Shown: positions 1 to 8,450, counted from the stretch's first letter. The stretch is DNA of 56,298 nt from Cytobacillus oceanisediminis (GCF_003182355.1 NZ_QGTW01000003.1:385273-441570), one strand, 5' to 3'. Translations and numbers: made by a program. Notes: a model not told the origin generated them from the letters alone.

Positions 1-632
1 AACAAGCCACTCACATTCATTAAAAACAAAATCACTGGGTGAAAAAAAGCAGCTGATACCACTCCTCCGGACGAAGCAATTAGGGCAAGCAGCAGCGGAA
101 TAAGAGCCATTATGAAGGAAACCATCGTTGAAATTGTTTCTTGTGTGTAGTCAATCGCTACATGGAAGCTATTCAGGGCAATAATGATCAAAACCATAAA
201 CACAATTGCATACGCTGCTTTGCTGACTGTGCTTTTTTCAAATGAATTTTGCAGCGACTGCAGAAACATGCTGAACACCGTCAGCAAAATTAATGTACCA
301 AGCAATTTTCCATTTACTATAAATTCATGAAAAACAAACTTCATTGCTCCGGAACCCCATTCTTTAACGGAGAATTCCTTATCACCCTTGATGAATTCAT
401 AGAGGCTCCCTTTTTGGCTCTCCGGCAAAAAACCTCCATACTCTGTTGTTATTTCTTCCCAAAAGCCTTTTAGTTCATCTAGATTAAGGGATTCTACCTG
501 CGACTCCACTAAATCCTGGGGGGAAATCGTTTCTTCTATCTCGCCGGTCTTAGGTGAGGCTTGTACAATTGGTGCCAGTAAAAAAAATAGGATTAGATTG
601 GACAATAAAATTTTCTGCATCCTGTGCTTCAT
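1..632 (-). CDS. spoIIIAE: Stage III sporulation protein AE, N-terminal part (cut by window edge)
   Basis: Reading the minus strand from an ATG at 632 gives an open frame of 210 codons that runs off the left edge without a stop. It begins with a signal-peptide-like helix (LILFFLLAPIVQA), then an acidic segment, then several hydrophobic helices (LGTLILLTVFSMFLQSL, AIVFMVLIIIALNSF, ALIPLLLALIA), as in SpoIIIAE, the polytopic membrane component of the SpoIIIA-SpoIIQ channel joining mother cell and forespore. It follows spoIIIAA-AD in the conserved order. An RBS-like AAGAGGTG lies just upstream of the ATG. About half of the usual ~400-residue protein is visible. Confidence 0.93.
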   Translation of the reverse strand, partial: MKHRMQKILLSNLILFFLLAPIVQASPKTGEIEETISPQDLVESQVESLNLDELKGFWEEITTEYGGFLPESQKGSLYEFIKGDKEFSVKEWGSGAMKFVFHEFIVNGKLLGTLILLTVFSMFLQSLQNSFEKSTVSKAAYAIVFMVLIIIALNSFHVAIDYTQETISTMVSFIMALIPLLLALIASSGGVVSAAFFHPVILFLMNVSGL

Positions 633-735
633 TTTTTCACCTCTTTTATAAGACCCTATCGTGCAGCTTTGCCAGCACAAGGGAGGCTTGTCTTTCATAA
701 CAGGCCTGCCAGGTTAATTGGCCGGCCAGCTCAAT

Positions 736-1125
736 TTAACTTGGAATCATCTGGATGATGGTTTCAATCAATACAGTCAGTATGGGGATGGCCATTGCCA
801 GGATAAGGATTTTTCCGCCCATCTCGATTTTTGCTGCAATAGCCCCCTGGCCTGCATCTTTCGTGATTTGGGCAGCAAATTCAGCTATATAGGCAATCCC
901 AATTATTTTTAAAATCGTTTCCACATATACGATGTTGACCTTTGCATTTATGGCAATCTTTTCAATCATGTGGATGATGGCGTATATTTGGTCGACCAGA
1001 AACAGGAAAATGGCACAGCCTACAAAAACAATCAGCAAAAAGGCAAAATTAGGTTTTTGTTCTTTTACAATTAGAGCAAGGAACGTAGCAACAAGAGAGA
1101 ATCCGGCTATTTGAAGAATTTCAAT
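736..1125 (-). CDS. spoIIIAD: Stage III sporulation protein AD, apparent ATT start
   Basis: This 129-residue membrane protein carries the highly conserved SpoIIIAD core (FLFLVDQIYAI, VNIVYVETILKIIGIAY, AKIEMGGKILIL) and is part of the SpoIIIA channel complex. The first conventional in-frame start (TTG at 1038) would remove about 29 residues, including the first helix (EILQIAGFSLVATFLAL), which is conserved in the family. A strong ribosome site AGGGGGG lies 7 bases before an in-frame ATT at 1125, immediately after the spoIIIAC stop. I therefore place the start at this ATT, a rare initiation codon. No ATG, GTG or TTG is in frame at that distance. Confidence 0.85.
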   Translation of the reverse strand: MEILQIAGFSLVATFLALIVKEQKPNFAFLLIVFVGCAIFLFLVDQIYAIIHMIEKIAINAKVNIVYVETILKIIGIAYIAEFAAQITKDAGQGAIAAKIEMGGKILILAMAIPILTVLIETIIQMIPS

Positions 1126-1139
1126 GGCTGAGCCCCCCT

Positions 1140-1346
1140 TTAGCTCTGGAATAAGAACACTGATTTTATTTTTTGGAATAGGTTATCTACAATGGATGCA
1201 ACCATGAATAATATATAAATAAAGCCGAAAAGCGTAACCCACTGTGCGTATTCCTTCTTTCCAACCTGATCCAAAATGGTATGCAAAAAGGCTACCACGA
1301 TCCCGACACCCGCAATTTTGAATATGATATCAACCTCTAATCCCAT
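1140..1346 (-). CDS. spoIIIAC: Stage III sporulation protein AC
   Basis: A 68-residue protein with two hydrophobic helices, matching the very small SpoIIIAC membrane subunit of the SpoIIIA complex (residues GVGIVVAFLHTILDQ and GKKEYAQWVTLFGFIYIL are typical). The start ATG is preceded by GGAGAAAAGG. It lies between spoIIIAB and spoIIIAD in the conserved operon order and shares the sigma-E-driven transcript. The stop codon is only 14 bases from the spoIIIAD start. Confidence 0.93.
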   Translation of the reverse strand: MGLEVDIIFKIAGVGIVVAFLHTILDQVGKKEYAQWVTLFGFIYILFMVASIVDNLFQKIKSVFLFQS

Positions 1347-1434
1347 CCTTTTCTCCTCCTAAGCTCTGTCCAGAGTCCGGCAGCCAATGCTGCCTGCTTC
1401 ATCGGCATATTCGTAAAATAGCTGCCCGCAAAAC

Positions 1435-1950
1435 CTACATTAGTAAAATGATTAATAGTAATCCCGATAAAAAGCCGAGGCTTTTAACCATTCTTTCGTA
1501 TTTAACTTGCTTGTCATGCGCATCTGCTTCTTCTCGTTCCAAATGTGAAAGGGTAAGCATAATCTGCTTTTGCTGCGAAAGCCGGTCATGCCGCCCAAGT
1601 GTTTCTCCAAATTGCTTCATTATCTCGAATTCACCTTGTTTAAAAGCGGTCATTTTCCATATTTCTTTTAAGCTTTGTTCCCAGGCATCCTTGACAGTTG
1701 TCTCAGAGTCGGTCAATTTTTTAGCGAATGATTCGAAAAACCATGATAATGGTTTAGGCAACTGGGCAGACAGCCTTCTGGCTGCTTCATGAAGAGGTGT
1801 GTGACCGTACATAATTTCAGCCTCTAGGGACTGCAGGGCCGATTTCAGCTGGCGAAGCTGCCTCGGACGTTCTGTCAGATGCCTGGAAGCTTCAAATCCA
1901 GCCCATGTTGTAGCGATTATTATAAAAACAGCTCCAATTAGCTTCATCAT
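1435..1950 (-). CDS. spoIIIAB: Stage III sporulation protein AB
   Basis: A 171-residue protein with an N-terminal membrane helix (residues 3-17), a long alpha-helical cytosolic-type middle, and a C-terminal membrane helix (GFLSGLLLIILLM). SpoIIIAB resembles type II secretion GspF-like platform proteins and is thought to pair with the SpoIIIAA ATPase in the mother-cell membrane. The ATG abuts the spoIIIAA stop codon, so the two are probably translationally coupled. An 88-base gap with no recognised gene separates it from spoIIIAC. Confidence 0.93.
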   Translation of the reverse strand: MMKLIGAVFIIIATTWAGFEASRHLTERPRQLRQLKSALQSLEAEIMYGHTPLHEAARRLSAQLPKPLSWFFESFAKKLTDSETTVKDAWEQSLKEIWKMTAFKQGEFEIMKQFGETLGRHDRLSQQKQIMLTLSHLEREEADAHDKQVKYERMVKSLGFLSGLLLIILLM

Positions 1951-2874
1951 TTACGTCACTCTCACTTCTTGCAGGATCTCCTTGCCAGCAGCGTCCTTAA
2001 TACAAGTAATGCTGCCTGGTCCGTCTCTCCTGCTGAGTTCAATAAATCTCTGGAAAATCCCCATCTCTAAAACTGCTCTTAAAGTGGGCCGTTTCTTAAT
2101 TTCCTCCAGTGAGTTTCCATGTGTGGTCATTATCAGTTTGATTCCGGCATTTACGGCTTCCATAATGGCTTCTGCATCTTCCTGCCTTCCAATTTCATCA
2201 ACGATTAAAACCTCCGGACTCATCGAACGGATCATCATCATCATGCCTTCTGCCTTCGGGCACGCATCAAGGACATCGATTCTGTGCCCGAATGACATTT
2301 GCGGGATCCCACTTACACAGCCGGCGATTTCGGAGCGTTCATCGATAATTCCCACCTTGCTCGCCTGAAAAGCCCCATCCGGATCCCCGGATGATATAAT
2401 TCTCGCTATATCTCTCAGCAATGTGGTTTTCCCTGTTTGCGGCGGACCGATGATCATGGTGTGCAGCCAGCCTTCTTTATAGATGCGTGGAATCAGCTTT
2501 TCGGCAATGCCGATTTTTTCTTTGGCAACCCTTATATTAAAGGAGGAAATATCCCTGATTGCCTTCACTTTTCCTTCTTCAAGAATCACCTTCCCGGCGA
2601 GCCCGACTCGATGGCCCCCTTCAATGGTGATATAGCCCCTTTTTAATTCTTCTTCTAGTGTATAAATGGAAAAGTGGCTTATTTTATTCAGTAAGTGCAC
2701 CGCATCTTCCGAATCAACAATATAAGGGAGGAAATGAGGCATTCCCTTCGCGGTTAATTCGAGCGGCCTGTTTATTCGGACCCTAATTTCTTCCATATCC
2801 TTTAAAATATGTGGAGGGATTTGTTTCAGCTTTTCAGAAATTTTTTTCGGCAAAAAGGCTATAATCGTTTCCAT
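1951..2874 (-). CDS. spoIIIAA: Stage III sporulation protein AA, secretion-type ATPase
   Basis: A 307-residue ATPase related to the GspE/VirB11 family, thought to energise the SpoIIIA-SpoIIQ channel. The Walker A motif is GPPQTGKTT, Walker B-like VLIVDEIGRQEDAEA, and the conserved GGHRVGLAGK stretch is present. The open frame extends upstream to 3018, but the start at 2874 is chosen because GGAGGAG lies 6 bases before it, because the family starts at METIIAFLPKKI, and because a good sigma-E promoter lies inside the upstream extension. It is the first gene of the spoIIIA operon. Confidence 0.95.
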   Translation of the reverse strand: METIIAFLPKKISEKLKQIPPHILKDMEEIRVRINRPLELTAKGMPHFLPYIVDSEDAVHLLNKISHFSIYTLEEELKRGYITIEGGHRVGLAGKVILEEGKVKAIRDISSFNIRVAKEKIGIAEKLIPRIYKEGWLHTMIIGPPQTGKTTLLRDIARIISSGDPDGAFQASKVGIIDERSEIAGCVSGIPQMSFGHRIDVLDACPKAEGMMMMIRSMSPEVLIVDEIGRQEDAEAIMEAVNAGIKLIMTTHGNSLEEIKKRPTLRAVLEMGIFQRFIELSRRDGPGSITCIKDAAGKEILQEVRVT

Positions 2875-2928
2875 GTTTGCTCCTCCATTTTTAAATATTT
2901 CGCTTCGGACTAGCTTCTCATTATTTAA

Positions 2929-2957
2929 AATGTATGCCTGCAACAAAACATTATGAC
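2929..2957 (-). promoter_or_regulatory. Sigma-E promoter of the spoIIIA operon
   Basis: On the minus strand GTCATAA (-35, 2957-2951) is separated by 14 bases from CATACATT (-10, 2936-2929). Both match the sigma-E consensus (ATA-rich -35, 14-15 bases, CATACA.T). It lies about 55 bases upstream of the spoIIIAA start, agreeing with mother-cell-specific expression of this operon in B. subtilis. It also argues against the longer reading of SpoIIIAA. Confidence 0.8.
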
Positions 2958-3069
2958 TTGGATTTGCAGGCTCTCCCATTTTCTTTGGGACAAGTTTTTT
3001 AAATGGCTGCTTTCGCATACTTTGCTATTTAAATACAATTAACACCCAAAACTTGTCTGTTGATTTATG

Positions 3070-3172
3070 TTTCAGGTGCTCGTTTTTCGGGGACGGTCTC
3101 AGGTGCCTCCTTAGCGCTCTGCGCTTGCGGGGTGTCCTCCAACACGCTGCTCCCCCAAGAGTCCAGCACCTT
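3070..3172 (-). repeat. Diverged copy of a dispersed GC-rich Bacillus repeat
   Basis: A GC-rich stretch inside AT-rich intergenic DNA. Read on the minus strand it has the same layout as the copies at 8142-8321 and 10990-11178: a GGTGCTGGA-like start, a CCCCGCA block in the middle, GCGCTAAGGAGG, and an AGCACCTGAAA-like end. It is the most diverged and the shortest of the three. No gene is seen in the rest of 2958-3310. Confidence 0.55.
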
Positions 3173-3310
3173 CCAACTTCTCTAAATTTAGATAACTAAA
3201 AACAACAATCTTTACGAAATGAGCCTTTTAAATTGATCCAATCAGAGTAAAAAATTAAGATTTCCCAAAAAATAAGTCCAAGAAAAGTTTAAAAAGGCTG
3301 GTGTCAATAA

Positions 3311-4693
3311 ATGAAAGCAAAATGGATATGCCTCATGCTAATTATTCAAATCGCCGTTCTTATAGGTTTCCCTGCTGAGGGGCTCGCTCGGCCTGCAGGT
3401 TTGGAAGGACCTCGAAATGTCATCCTGATGATTGGAGATGGCATGGGAGTCGGACAAATTGAGATCGCAAGAGAAATGGAGTACGGGAAAAATGGGCGAC
3501 TGTTCCTGGAGACTCTTCCATATACTGCACTTGTTCATACCGACTCTGCCAATAGCCTGGTAACAGATTCCGCTGCAGGTGGAACGGCTTTGGCGATAGG
3601 CAAAAAGACCAATAATGAAATGATTGGAGTAACCCCGGATGGAATGGAAACAGACAGTATCCTGGATTTGTTTAAAAAAGACGGAAAGAAAGCTGGAGTT
3701 ATTTCTACGAATACGATTACAGATGCTACCCCTGCTGCGTTTACAGCAAGCGTACCCAACAGGTGGTCCGGACAGGAGGAAATAGCACGCCAGCAGCTGA
3801 ACAATCAAGTGGATGTGCTGATGGGAGGGGGAAGGGCCTATTTTAAACCCAAAAAACAGAATGGCAGAGATTTAATTAAGGAAGCCACTCTAAATGGTTA
3901 TACCTATGTAAGCAATCGAGATGAGCTGTTGAATGCAAAGGGCAATAAGCTTCTCGGTTTGTTCAATAATGGTTATATGAACTTTAAATTGGATCGCCCT
4001 TTAAAAGGGAGCAAAGAACCAAGTTTAAAAGAAATGACCGAAAAAGCAATCGGTGTATTGTCAAAAGGGGAAAAGGGCTTTTTTCTTATGGCAGAAGGTG
4101 CAAGGATTGACCATGCTTCACATGCGGGCGATATTACAAGCATATGGAAAGAAACAATTGAATTTGATGAGGCTGTAAGGTATGCGGTTGAATGGGCCAA
4201 AAATGACGGAGATACACTCGTACTTGTTGCCGCCGACCATGAAACAATGGGGATATCTGCCTCAGAGCCTCTGGATATACAGAGGCTGAAGAAAATTAAA
4301 GCCACTCCCCAATATATGGTCAGCCAATTTGTAAAGGATCAAAATTCAAGATCCTACAGAACAGCCAGCATCAAAGAGGTTATAAAGAAATACGCCAATA
4401 TTGATCTAACTGATAAGGAAATTGCAGCTTTTAATAACCATTTGCTAAATTCGGATAACAAAGTTTATCCTCAATACTTGGCAGCTTGGGAGATTGGAAG
4501 CCTGATTGCAGAAAGAAACCATGGGGGAATTATTACAAACAAAGTCAGATCTTTAAGTTCAACTGGAGGGCACACAGGCAATATGATCCCTTTATTCGCT
4601 TATGGCAAAGGAAGTGAGGTTTTTTCAGGCGTCCTTGATAACACCGATATTCCTAAAAAAATTGCATCATTGATGAGATATGAATGGGAATAA
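3311..4693 (+). CDS. Alkaline phosphatase, exported, PhoA family
   Basis: A 460-residue secreted phosphomonoesterase. Residues 1-26 form a signal peptide (hydrophobic LMLIIQIAVLIGF, cleavage near GLA). Metal and active-site motifs of the PhoA family are present: MIGDGMG (Asp43), the nucleophile Ser87 in TDSAAGG, EGARIDHASHAGD, VAADHETMG and STGGHTGN. It releases phosphate from organic esters outside the membrane. It stands alone on the plus strand between spoIIIA and efp, where B. subtilis has yqhV. The ribosome site is weak and no convincing PhoP box was found upstream, so phosphate control is unproven. Confidence 0.95.
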   Translation: MKAKWICLMLIIQIAVLIGFPAEGLARPAGLEGPRNVILMIGDGMGVGQIEIAREMEYGKNGRLFLETLPYTALVHTDSANSLVTDSAAGGTALAIGKKTNNEMIGVTPDGMETDSILDLFKKDGKKAGVISTNTITDATPAAFTASVPNRWSGQEEIARQQLNNQVDVLMGGGRAYFKPKKQNGRDLIKEATLNGYTYVSNRDELLNAKGNKLLGLFNNGYMNFKLDRPLKGSKEPSLKEMTEKAIGVLSKGEKGFFLMAEGARIDHASHAGDITSIWKETIEFDEAVRYAVEWAKNDGDTLVLVAADHETMGISASEPLDIQRLKKIKATPQYMVSQFVKDQNSRSYRTASIKEVIKKYANIDLTDKEIAAFNNHLLNSDNKVYPQYLAAWEIGSLIAERNHGGIITNKVRSLSSTGGHTGNMIPLFAYGKGSEVFSGVLDNTDIPKKIASLMRYEWE

Positions 4694-4784
4694 TACCTGG
4701 CAGGCAATTTAATGCGTATTTTATCCCCTTCTCAGCCGTACATTCTAGAGAGAGCTTAAATTATGAAAGCGGGGAGAGCATTTC

Positions 4785-5471
4785 ATGTATTATCAGCATC
4801 CATTCGTCCGCCATTCATCCCATACTGCCAGCCAGACCAGATCTAAACCCAATATCGTACGAGTTTCAGGTGAAGGGAAAATAGCAGTCCAGCCAAACCA
4901 ATCCATCGTAACACTTGGAGTTTCAACCGAAGACCAAGAGCTGCAAAAAGCACAGGATAATAATGCACAAGCAATCGCTAACATTAAAATTGCATTAAAT
5001 AACATTGGAATACTAGATCAACAAATTCGAACAGCGGATTTTTCGATTTTCCCGCAATATGATTTCGTGGATGGGAAACAGGTTTTTCGCGGTTACAAAG
5101 TGGAGCATGTACTTGGCATTACTGTAGAGAATATTGAAAATACCGGCCTTGTTGTCGATACGGCAGTGGACAGCGGAGCCAATCTTGTCAGGGGGATTAC
5201 TTTTGAAATAGAAAGCCAAAGTCTATACTATCAGCAGGCATTGACCCTGGCTGTTATGGATGCTTATAAAAAGGCCGAAACGATAGCGGCTGCTTTAAAA
5301 GTCCAATTAGTCGGGACACCTTTATCCGTTACTGAAGGTGCTTTTGACTTTGAAAGACCTGTTCCCTTCCAGCCTGCAGCTTTTGTTAAAAGCGAAGCAA
5401 GTACACCCATCCAACCGGGAACGATTGATATAACGAGCCGAGTGACTGCAGAATTTATGTATTATAGCTAG
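4785..5471 (+). CDS. SIMPL (DUF541, YggE-like) domain protein
   Basis: A 228-residue protein with the SIMPL/DUF541 pattern: a conserved start IVRVSGEGKIAVQPNQSIVTLGV (residues 23-45), a central NIKIAL..GI and IRTADFSIFPQYDF segment, and an A..A..KAETIAAAL helix near residue 165. Family members such as YggE occur in many bacteria and their biochemical role is poorly defined. The N-terminus is short and polar with no signal peptide, so it looks cytosolic. The ATG follows GGGGAGAG. It is 91 bases downstream of the phosphatase and may be read with it. Confidence 0.85.
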   Translation: MYYQHPFVRHSSHTASQTRSKPNIVRVSGEGKIAVQPNQSIVTLGVSTEDQELQKAQDNNAQAIANIKIALNNIGILDQQIRTADFSIFPQYDFVDGKQVFRGYKVEHVLGITVENIENTGLVVDTAVDSGANLVRGITFEIESQSLYYQQALTLAVMDAYKKAETIAAALKVQLVGTPLSVTEGAFDFERPVPFQPAAFVKSEASTPIQPGTIDITSRVTAEFMYYS

Positions 5472-5567
5472 GATGAATTCGACTTATAATTCTTGTCAAT
5501 ACGAGGATAATAAGATTGTGAACGAATGCATTTTTTTCACAATACGTAAAAAGAGAGGTCCTTGCAT

Positions 5568-5735
5568 ATGAATGAAAATTTAGGCGAATTTTTAAAAAAC
5601 CAGAAAAAAGGGGACAGGGCCTATCTCGGCGGAACACGGGATAACAAAACAGCGCCAACTTCCGACCCCGACTATAATAACCGCAGTGACACCGATATAT
5701 CACCCGGAGCGGAAGGCAGAAAATATAAAGGATAA
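5568..5735 (+). CDS. Small hydrophilic protein, 55 residues, unrecognised
   Basis: An ATG preceded by AGAGAGGTCC opens a 55-codon frame starting MNENLGEFLKNQKK and rich in Gly, Asp, Asn and Lys, with no membrane segment. It looks disordered. It ends just before a strong hairpin terminator, which supports a real transcript. I do not recognise a family. It is about 95 bases downstream of the SIMPL gene on the same strand and could be a separately expressed short gene. Confidence 0.55.
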   Translation: MNENLGEFLKNQKKGDRAYLGGTRDNKTAPTSDPDYNNRSDTDISPGAEGRKYKG

Positions 5736-5745
5736 AACAAAAAAA

Positions 5746-5770
5746 ATCCCGAGAAGCTCGGGATTTTTTT
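5746..5770. terminator. Bidirectional intrinsic terminator
   Basis: ATCCCGAG, a 3-base loop and CTCGGGAT form a perfect 8-bp stem with a run of A before it and T after it. It can end the plus-strand small gene and the minus-strand efp operon. Confidence 0.9.
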
Positions 5771-5777
5771 CTAATCA

Positions 5778-6335
5778 TTAGGCGCGTGATACATAAGAAC
5801 CGTCAGTTGTATTGATGATCAGCTTGTCTCCTTCATTGATGAAGAAAGGAACTTGTACAGTAAGACCTGTTTCAAGAGTAGCCGGCTTTGTTCCGCCTGA
5901 AGCTGTATCCCCTTTAATGCCTGGCTCCGTTTCAGTTACTGTCAGCTCAACAGAGTTTGGAAGCTCGATACCTAGGGATTCTCCATGGTAAAGCATGATT
6001 GCAACTTCCATATTTTCCTTTAAAAACTTTAATTCGTATTCAATTGAAGAAGCAGGAAGTTCAATCTGCTCATAAGACTCATTGTCCATGAATACGTGCT
6101 GGTCTCCATTTGCATAAAGATATTGCATTTTACGGTTATCAATTTGGGCTTTCGCAACTTTCTCACCGGCACGGAAGGTTTTTTCCTGAATAGCGCCTGT
6201 GCGGAGATTACGCAATTTGGAGCGGACAAATGCCGCACCTTTTCCTGGCTTAACATGCTGGAAATCCATTACGCGCCAAATGCCGTTATCAACTTCAATT
6301 GTTAATCCCGTACGAAAATCGTTTACTGAAATCAT
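5778..6335 (-). CDS. efp: Elongation factor P
   Basis: A 185-residue protein of normal length for EF-P, which relieves ribosome stalling at polyproline stretches. It has the three-barrel layout: N-terminal KOW-like domain with Lys32 in the PGKGAAF loop (the position modified in Bacillus), a middle domain, and a C-terminal OB-fold ending in a typical [13 protein letters not shown]. It lies 23 bases downstream of pepQ and probably shares its message, as in B. subtilis. Confidence 0.98.
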   Translation of the reverse strand: MISVNDFRTGLTIEVDNGIWRVMDFQHVKPGKGAAFVRSKLRNLRTGAIQEKTFRAGEKVAKAQIDNRKMQYLYANGDQHVFMDNESYEQIELPASSIEYELKFLKENMEVAIMLYHGESLGIELPNSVELTVTETEPGIKGDTASGGTKPATLETGLTVQVPFFINEGDKLIINTTDGSYVSRA

Positions 6336-6358
6336 GAATATGTCCTCCTAAAGTTCAA

Positions 6359-7420
6359 TTAAAGAATAATCAATTCTTTGGTAGAATGAGTAAGCGTTTC
6401 ATTATGATCCTTTGTAATTAATGTGTCATCCTCAATGCGGACTCCGCCAAGACCCGGTATGTAAATGCCCGGCTCCACTGTTACCACCATGCCAGGTTCA
6501 AGAATGACATCGGATTTAAACGATAAACCTGGTCCTTCATGCACTTCCAGCCCTATGCCATGACCAGTAGAGTGGCCAAAATATTCTCCATAGCCTTTTT
6601 CGGAAATATAGTCCCGGGTTAAAGCATCTGCTTCTTTGCCGCTCATTCCCGGTTTTATGCCTTCCATCCCGCGCTCCTGAGCTTCAAGAACGATATTATA
6701 AATTTCTTTCAGCTTATCTTCAGGTTCCCCGACTGCTACTGTACGGGTGATATCTGAAACATATCCTTTATAATAAGCGCCAAAATCAAGAGTGACGAAA
6801 TCTCCTTTTTCGATCACCTTATCGCTTGCCACTCCATGCGGAAGGGCAGAACGGTGTCCGGATGCTACGATAATATCAAACGAAGATGAAACTGCACCCG
6901 CTTTTCTCATAAAGAACTCTAATTCATTCGATATTTCCAGCTCGGTAACCCCTGGACGAATGATATCTAGAATATGTTTAAATGCAGCATCCGCTATGTC
7001 AGCTGCCACCTTTATTATCTTAATCTCTGATTCGGTCTTAATCAAGCGTAACTTTTCAATTGTCCCGGAAACAGGAACAAGTTCGGCTTCAACCGCTTTT
7101 TCATAGGCTTTAAAGGCGGAAAAAGTTAAATGGTCCTCTTCAAATCCCAGCTTCTTAATCCCAAGTTGTTTTGCCTGTTCTGCCACTTCTTCGGGAATGG
7201 CTCCAGTATGCTTAACAATCTCATAGCCTTCACATTGTTTTGCCGCCTGCTCTGTATAGCGGAAGTCAGTGATGAACAACGCTTTTTCTGCACTGATTAG
7301 AACCACGCCTGCCGACCCCGTAAAACCTGTCATATAACGGCGGTTATAACTGCTTGCAATCAACATTCCATCTATACCTGATAGCTCGAAGCTTGAGCGC
7401 AGCTTTTGGATTTTTTCCAT
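6359..7420 (-). CDS. yqhT: Xaa-Pro aminopeptidase/dipeptidase, M24 family (YqhT)
   Basis: A 353-residue M24 metallopeptidase with a creatinase-type N-terminal domain (residues 1-125) and a pita-bread catalytic domain. Metal ligands are visible in LDFGAYYKGYVSDITRTV, in GHSTGHGIGLEVHEGP and in VTVEPGIYIPGLGGVRIED. It removes N-terminal residues preceding proline, or cleaves Xaa-Pro dipeptides. It sits between aroQ (2-base gap upstream) and efp, the same order as B. subtilis yqhS-yqhT-efp; the link with a polyproline-specific elongation factor is suggestive only. Confidence 0.96.
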   Translation of the reverse strand: MEKIQKLRSSFELSGIDGMLIASSYNRRYMTGFTGSAGVVLISAEKALFITDFRYTEQAAKQCEGYEIVKHTGAIPEEVAEQAKQLGIKKLGFEEDHLTFSAFKAYEKAVEAELVPVSGTIEKLRLIKTESEIKIIKVAADIADAAFKHILDIIRPGVTELEISNELEFFMRKAGAVSSSFDIIVASGHRSALPHGVASDKVIEKGDFVTLDFGAYYKGYVSDITRTVAVGEPEDKLKEIYNIVLEAQERGMEGIKPGMSGKEADALTRDYISEKGYGEYFGHSTGHGIGLEVHEGPGLSFKSDVILEPGMVVTVEPGIYIPGLGGVRIEDDTLITKDHNETLTHSTKELIIL

Positions 7421-7422
7421 TC

Positions 7423-7869
7423 TTATCCTCTCCCCTTTGCAAGATCTATTAAGGCATAAAAAGCCAGTTCATAACCCTTAAATCCCAGCCCGACAATTTG
7501 TCCGTGTGCCACAGGGGCAATGACAGATGTATGGCGGAATTCTTCACGGGAATGAACATTAGATATATGTACTTCGATCACAGGAACCTGGATTCCTGCT
7601 ATGGCATCCCTTATTGCATAACTGTAGTGAGTAAATGCTCCAGGATTAAATATAATACCTTTTGTTCCATCTTCATTGGCAAGATGAAGCCTGTCTATTA
7701 ATTCGCCTTCATGGTTTGATTGGAAACAAGACACTTCAATTTGGTGTGCACCGCCCAATGAAGTGATGTTTTCTTCCAGATTCTTAAGAGTTTCATTACC
7801 ATAAACGCCTGGTTCCCGCTTCCCAAGCAAATTTAAATTGGGCCCATTTAACAGGAGTATTTTCCTCAT
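7423..7869 (-). CDS. aroQ: 3-Dehydroquinate dehydratase, type II
   Basis: A 148-residue type II dehydroquinase of the shikimate pathway. Family motifs are in order: NGPNLNLLGKREPGVYG at the N-terminus, the QSNHEGELID helix, NPGAFTHYSYAIRDA, and EVHISNVHSREEFRH carrying the catalytic His. The start at 7869 is chosen because GAGGGGGTTGATC precedes it and the family begins MRKILLLNGPN; an in-frame extension to 7896 is not supported. It follows a 49-codon open frame and leads into pepQ and efp. Confidence 0.96.
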   Translation of the reverse strand: MRKILLLNGPNLNLLGKREPGVYGNETLKNLEENITSLGGAHQIEVSCFQSNHEGELIDRLHLANEDGTKGIIFNPGAFTHYSYAIRDAIAGIQVPVIEVHISNVHSREEFRHTSVIAPVAHGQIVGLGFKGYELAFYALIDLAKGRG

Positions 7870-7882
7870 GATCAACCCCCTC

Positions 7883-8032
7883 TTACTTAGTCGCAATGGG
7901 CTTCTTTCCTGGAATGTAATACATGAATAAATCTTTCTCGATCGCTTTTCGATTCCAGTGAAAAAGAATGTCCATTAAGAACATTCTAACATAAAGCGGA
8001 ACTTCATACAGTTGAGTTGTTTTCACTTTCAC
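7883..8032 (-). CDS. Small basic protein, 49 residues, directly upstream of aroQ
   Basis: A GTG at 8032 preceded by AAGGGA at a 7-base spacing opens a 49-codon frame (start MKVKTTQLYEVPLYVRM, a helical middle, end YYIPGKKPIATK). The stop lies 13 bases before aroQ, whose ribosome site begins right after it. The tight spacing and good initiation signal favour a real small gene at the head of the aroQ-pepQ-efp operon. No family recognised. The yqhQ gene found nearby in B. subtilis is absent here. Confidence 0.5.
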   Translation of the reverse strand: MKVKTTQLYEVPLYVRMFLMDILFHWNRKAIEKDLFMYYIPGKKPIATK

Positions 8033-8141
8033 TCTGCATTCCCTTTATGTAGCTGTTTTTCTTTACAGCGGGAAGGCCGCCATAAGAGGAGGCTTTCTCC
8101 GCTTTAGCATTTTGCTTTTTCCATTGGCTCTTTTAGCCTTA

Positions 8142-8321
8142 CCTGATGATTTTCGCTCAAGAAACCCGCAGGCGGTCCGGGAGCCTCCTCGGCACATGAC
8201 GCGCCTGCAGGGTCTCCCTTCGACCCGTATTCCCGCAGGAGATTAAGCATCCACGAATAAACACCGCACGAAGAAAATGCGAATACATTTTCGAGGACCT
8301 CTCGCCTTAGCTCCAATCAAC
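8142..8321 (-). repeat. Dispersed Bacillus repeat, minus orientation
   Basis: Read on the minus strand this 180-base unit begins TTGATTGGAGC, has an internal TCGAAAATG.ATTCGCATTT segment, then TCCTGCGGGA, a GAGACCCTGCAGG block, and ends GCGAAAATCATCAGG. The same parts appear in the same order in the opposite orientation at 10990-11178. Such units (with CCCGCAGGAGC and GAAATCAACAGG ends) are widespread in Bacillus genomes. The open frames crossing it are not genes. Confidence 0.75.
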
Positions 8322-8450
8322 AAAGTATGCACGCTTTACCGGTAGCTCATTGAAGAAGAACTTTTGATACCACTTTTCCAGCTTTTCGCTGAGATGTTGC
8401 GTCATAAGTTCCTTTGAAACCACTTCTTCTGCTTTTACATTCTTTTTTGG

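Noticed and set aside
2875..3018. 48-codon N-terminal extension of SpoIIIAA
   Set aside because: A strong sigma-E promoter lies inside it, the family starts at the internal Met, and that Met has a good ribosome site.
8104..8316. 70-codon minus frame and the similar 71-codon plus frame at 10970-11185
   Set aside because: Both lie in the dispersed GC-rich repeat, have no ribosome site and no family resemblance.
8303..8450. In-frame open stretch after the yqhR stop suggesting a nonsense mutation
   Set aside because: YqhR is already full length before the TAG; the extra codons end in the repeat and look accidental.
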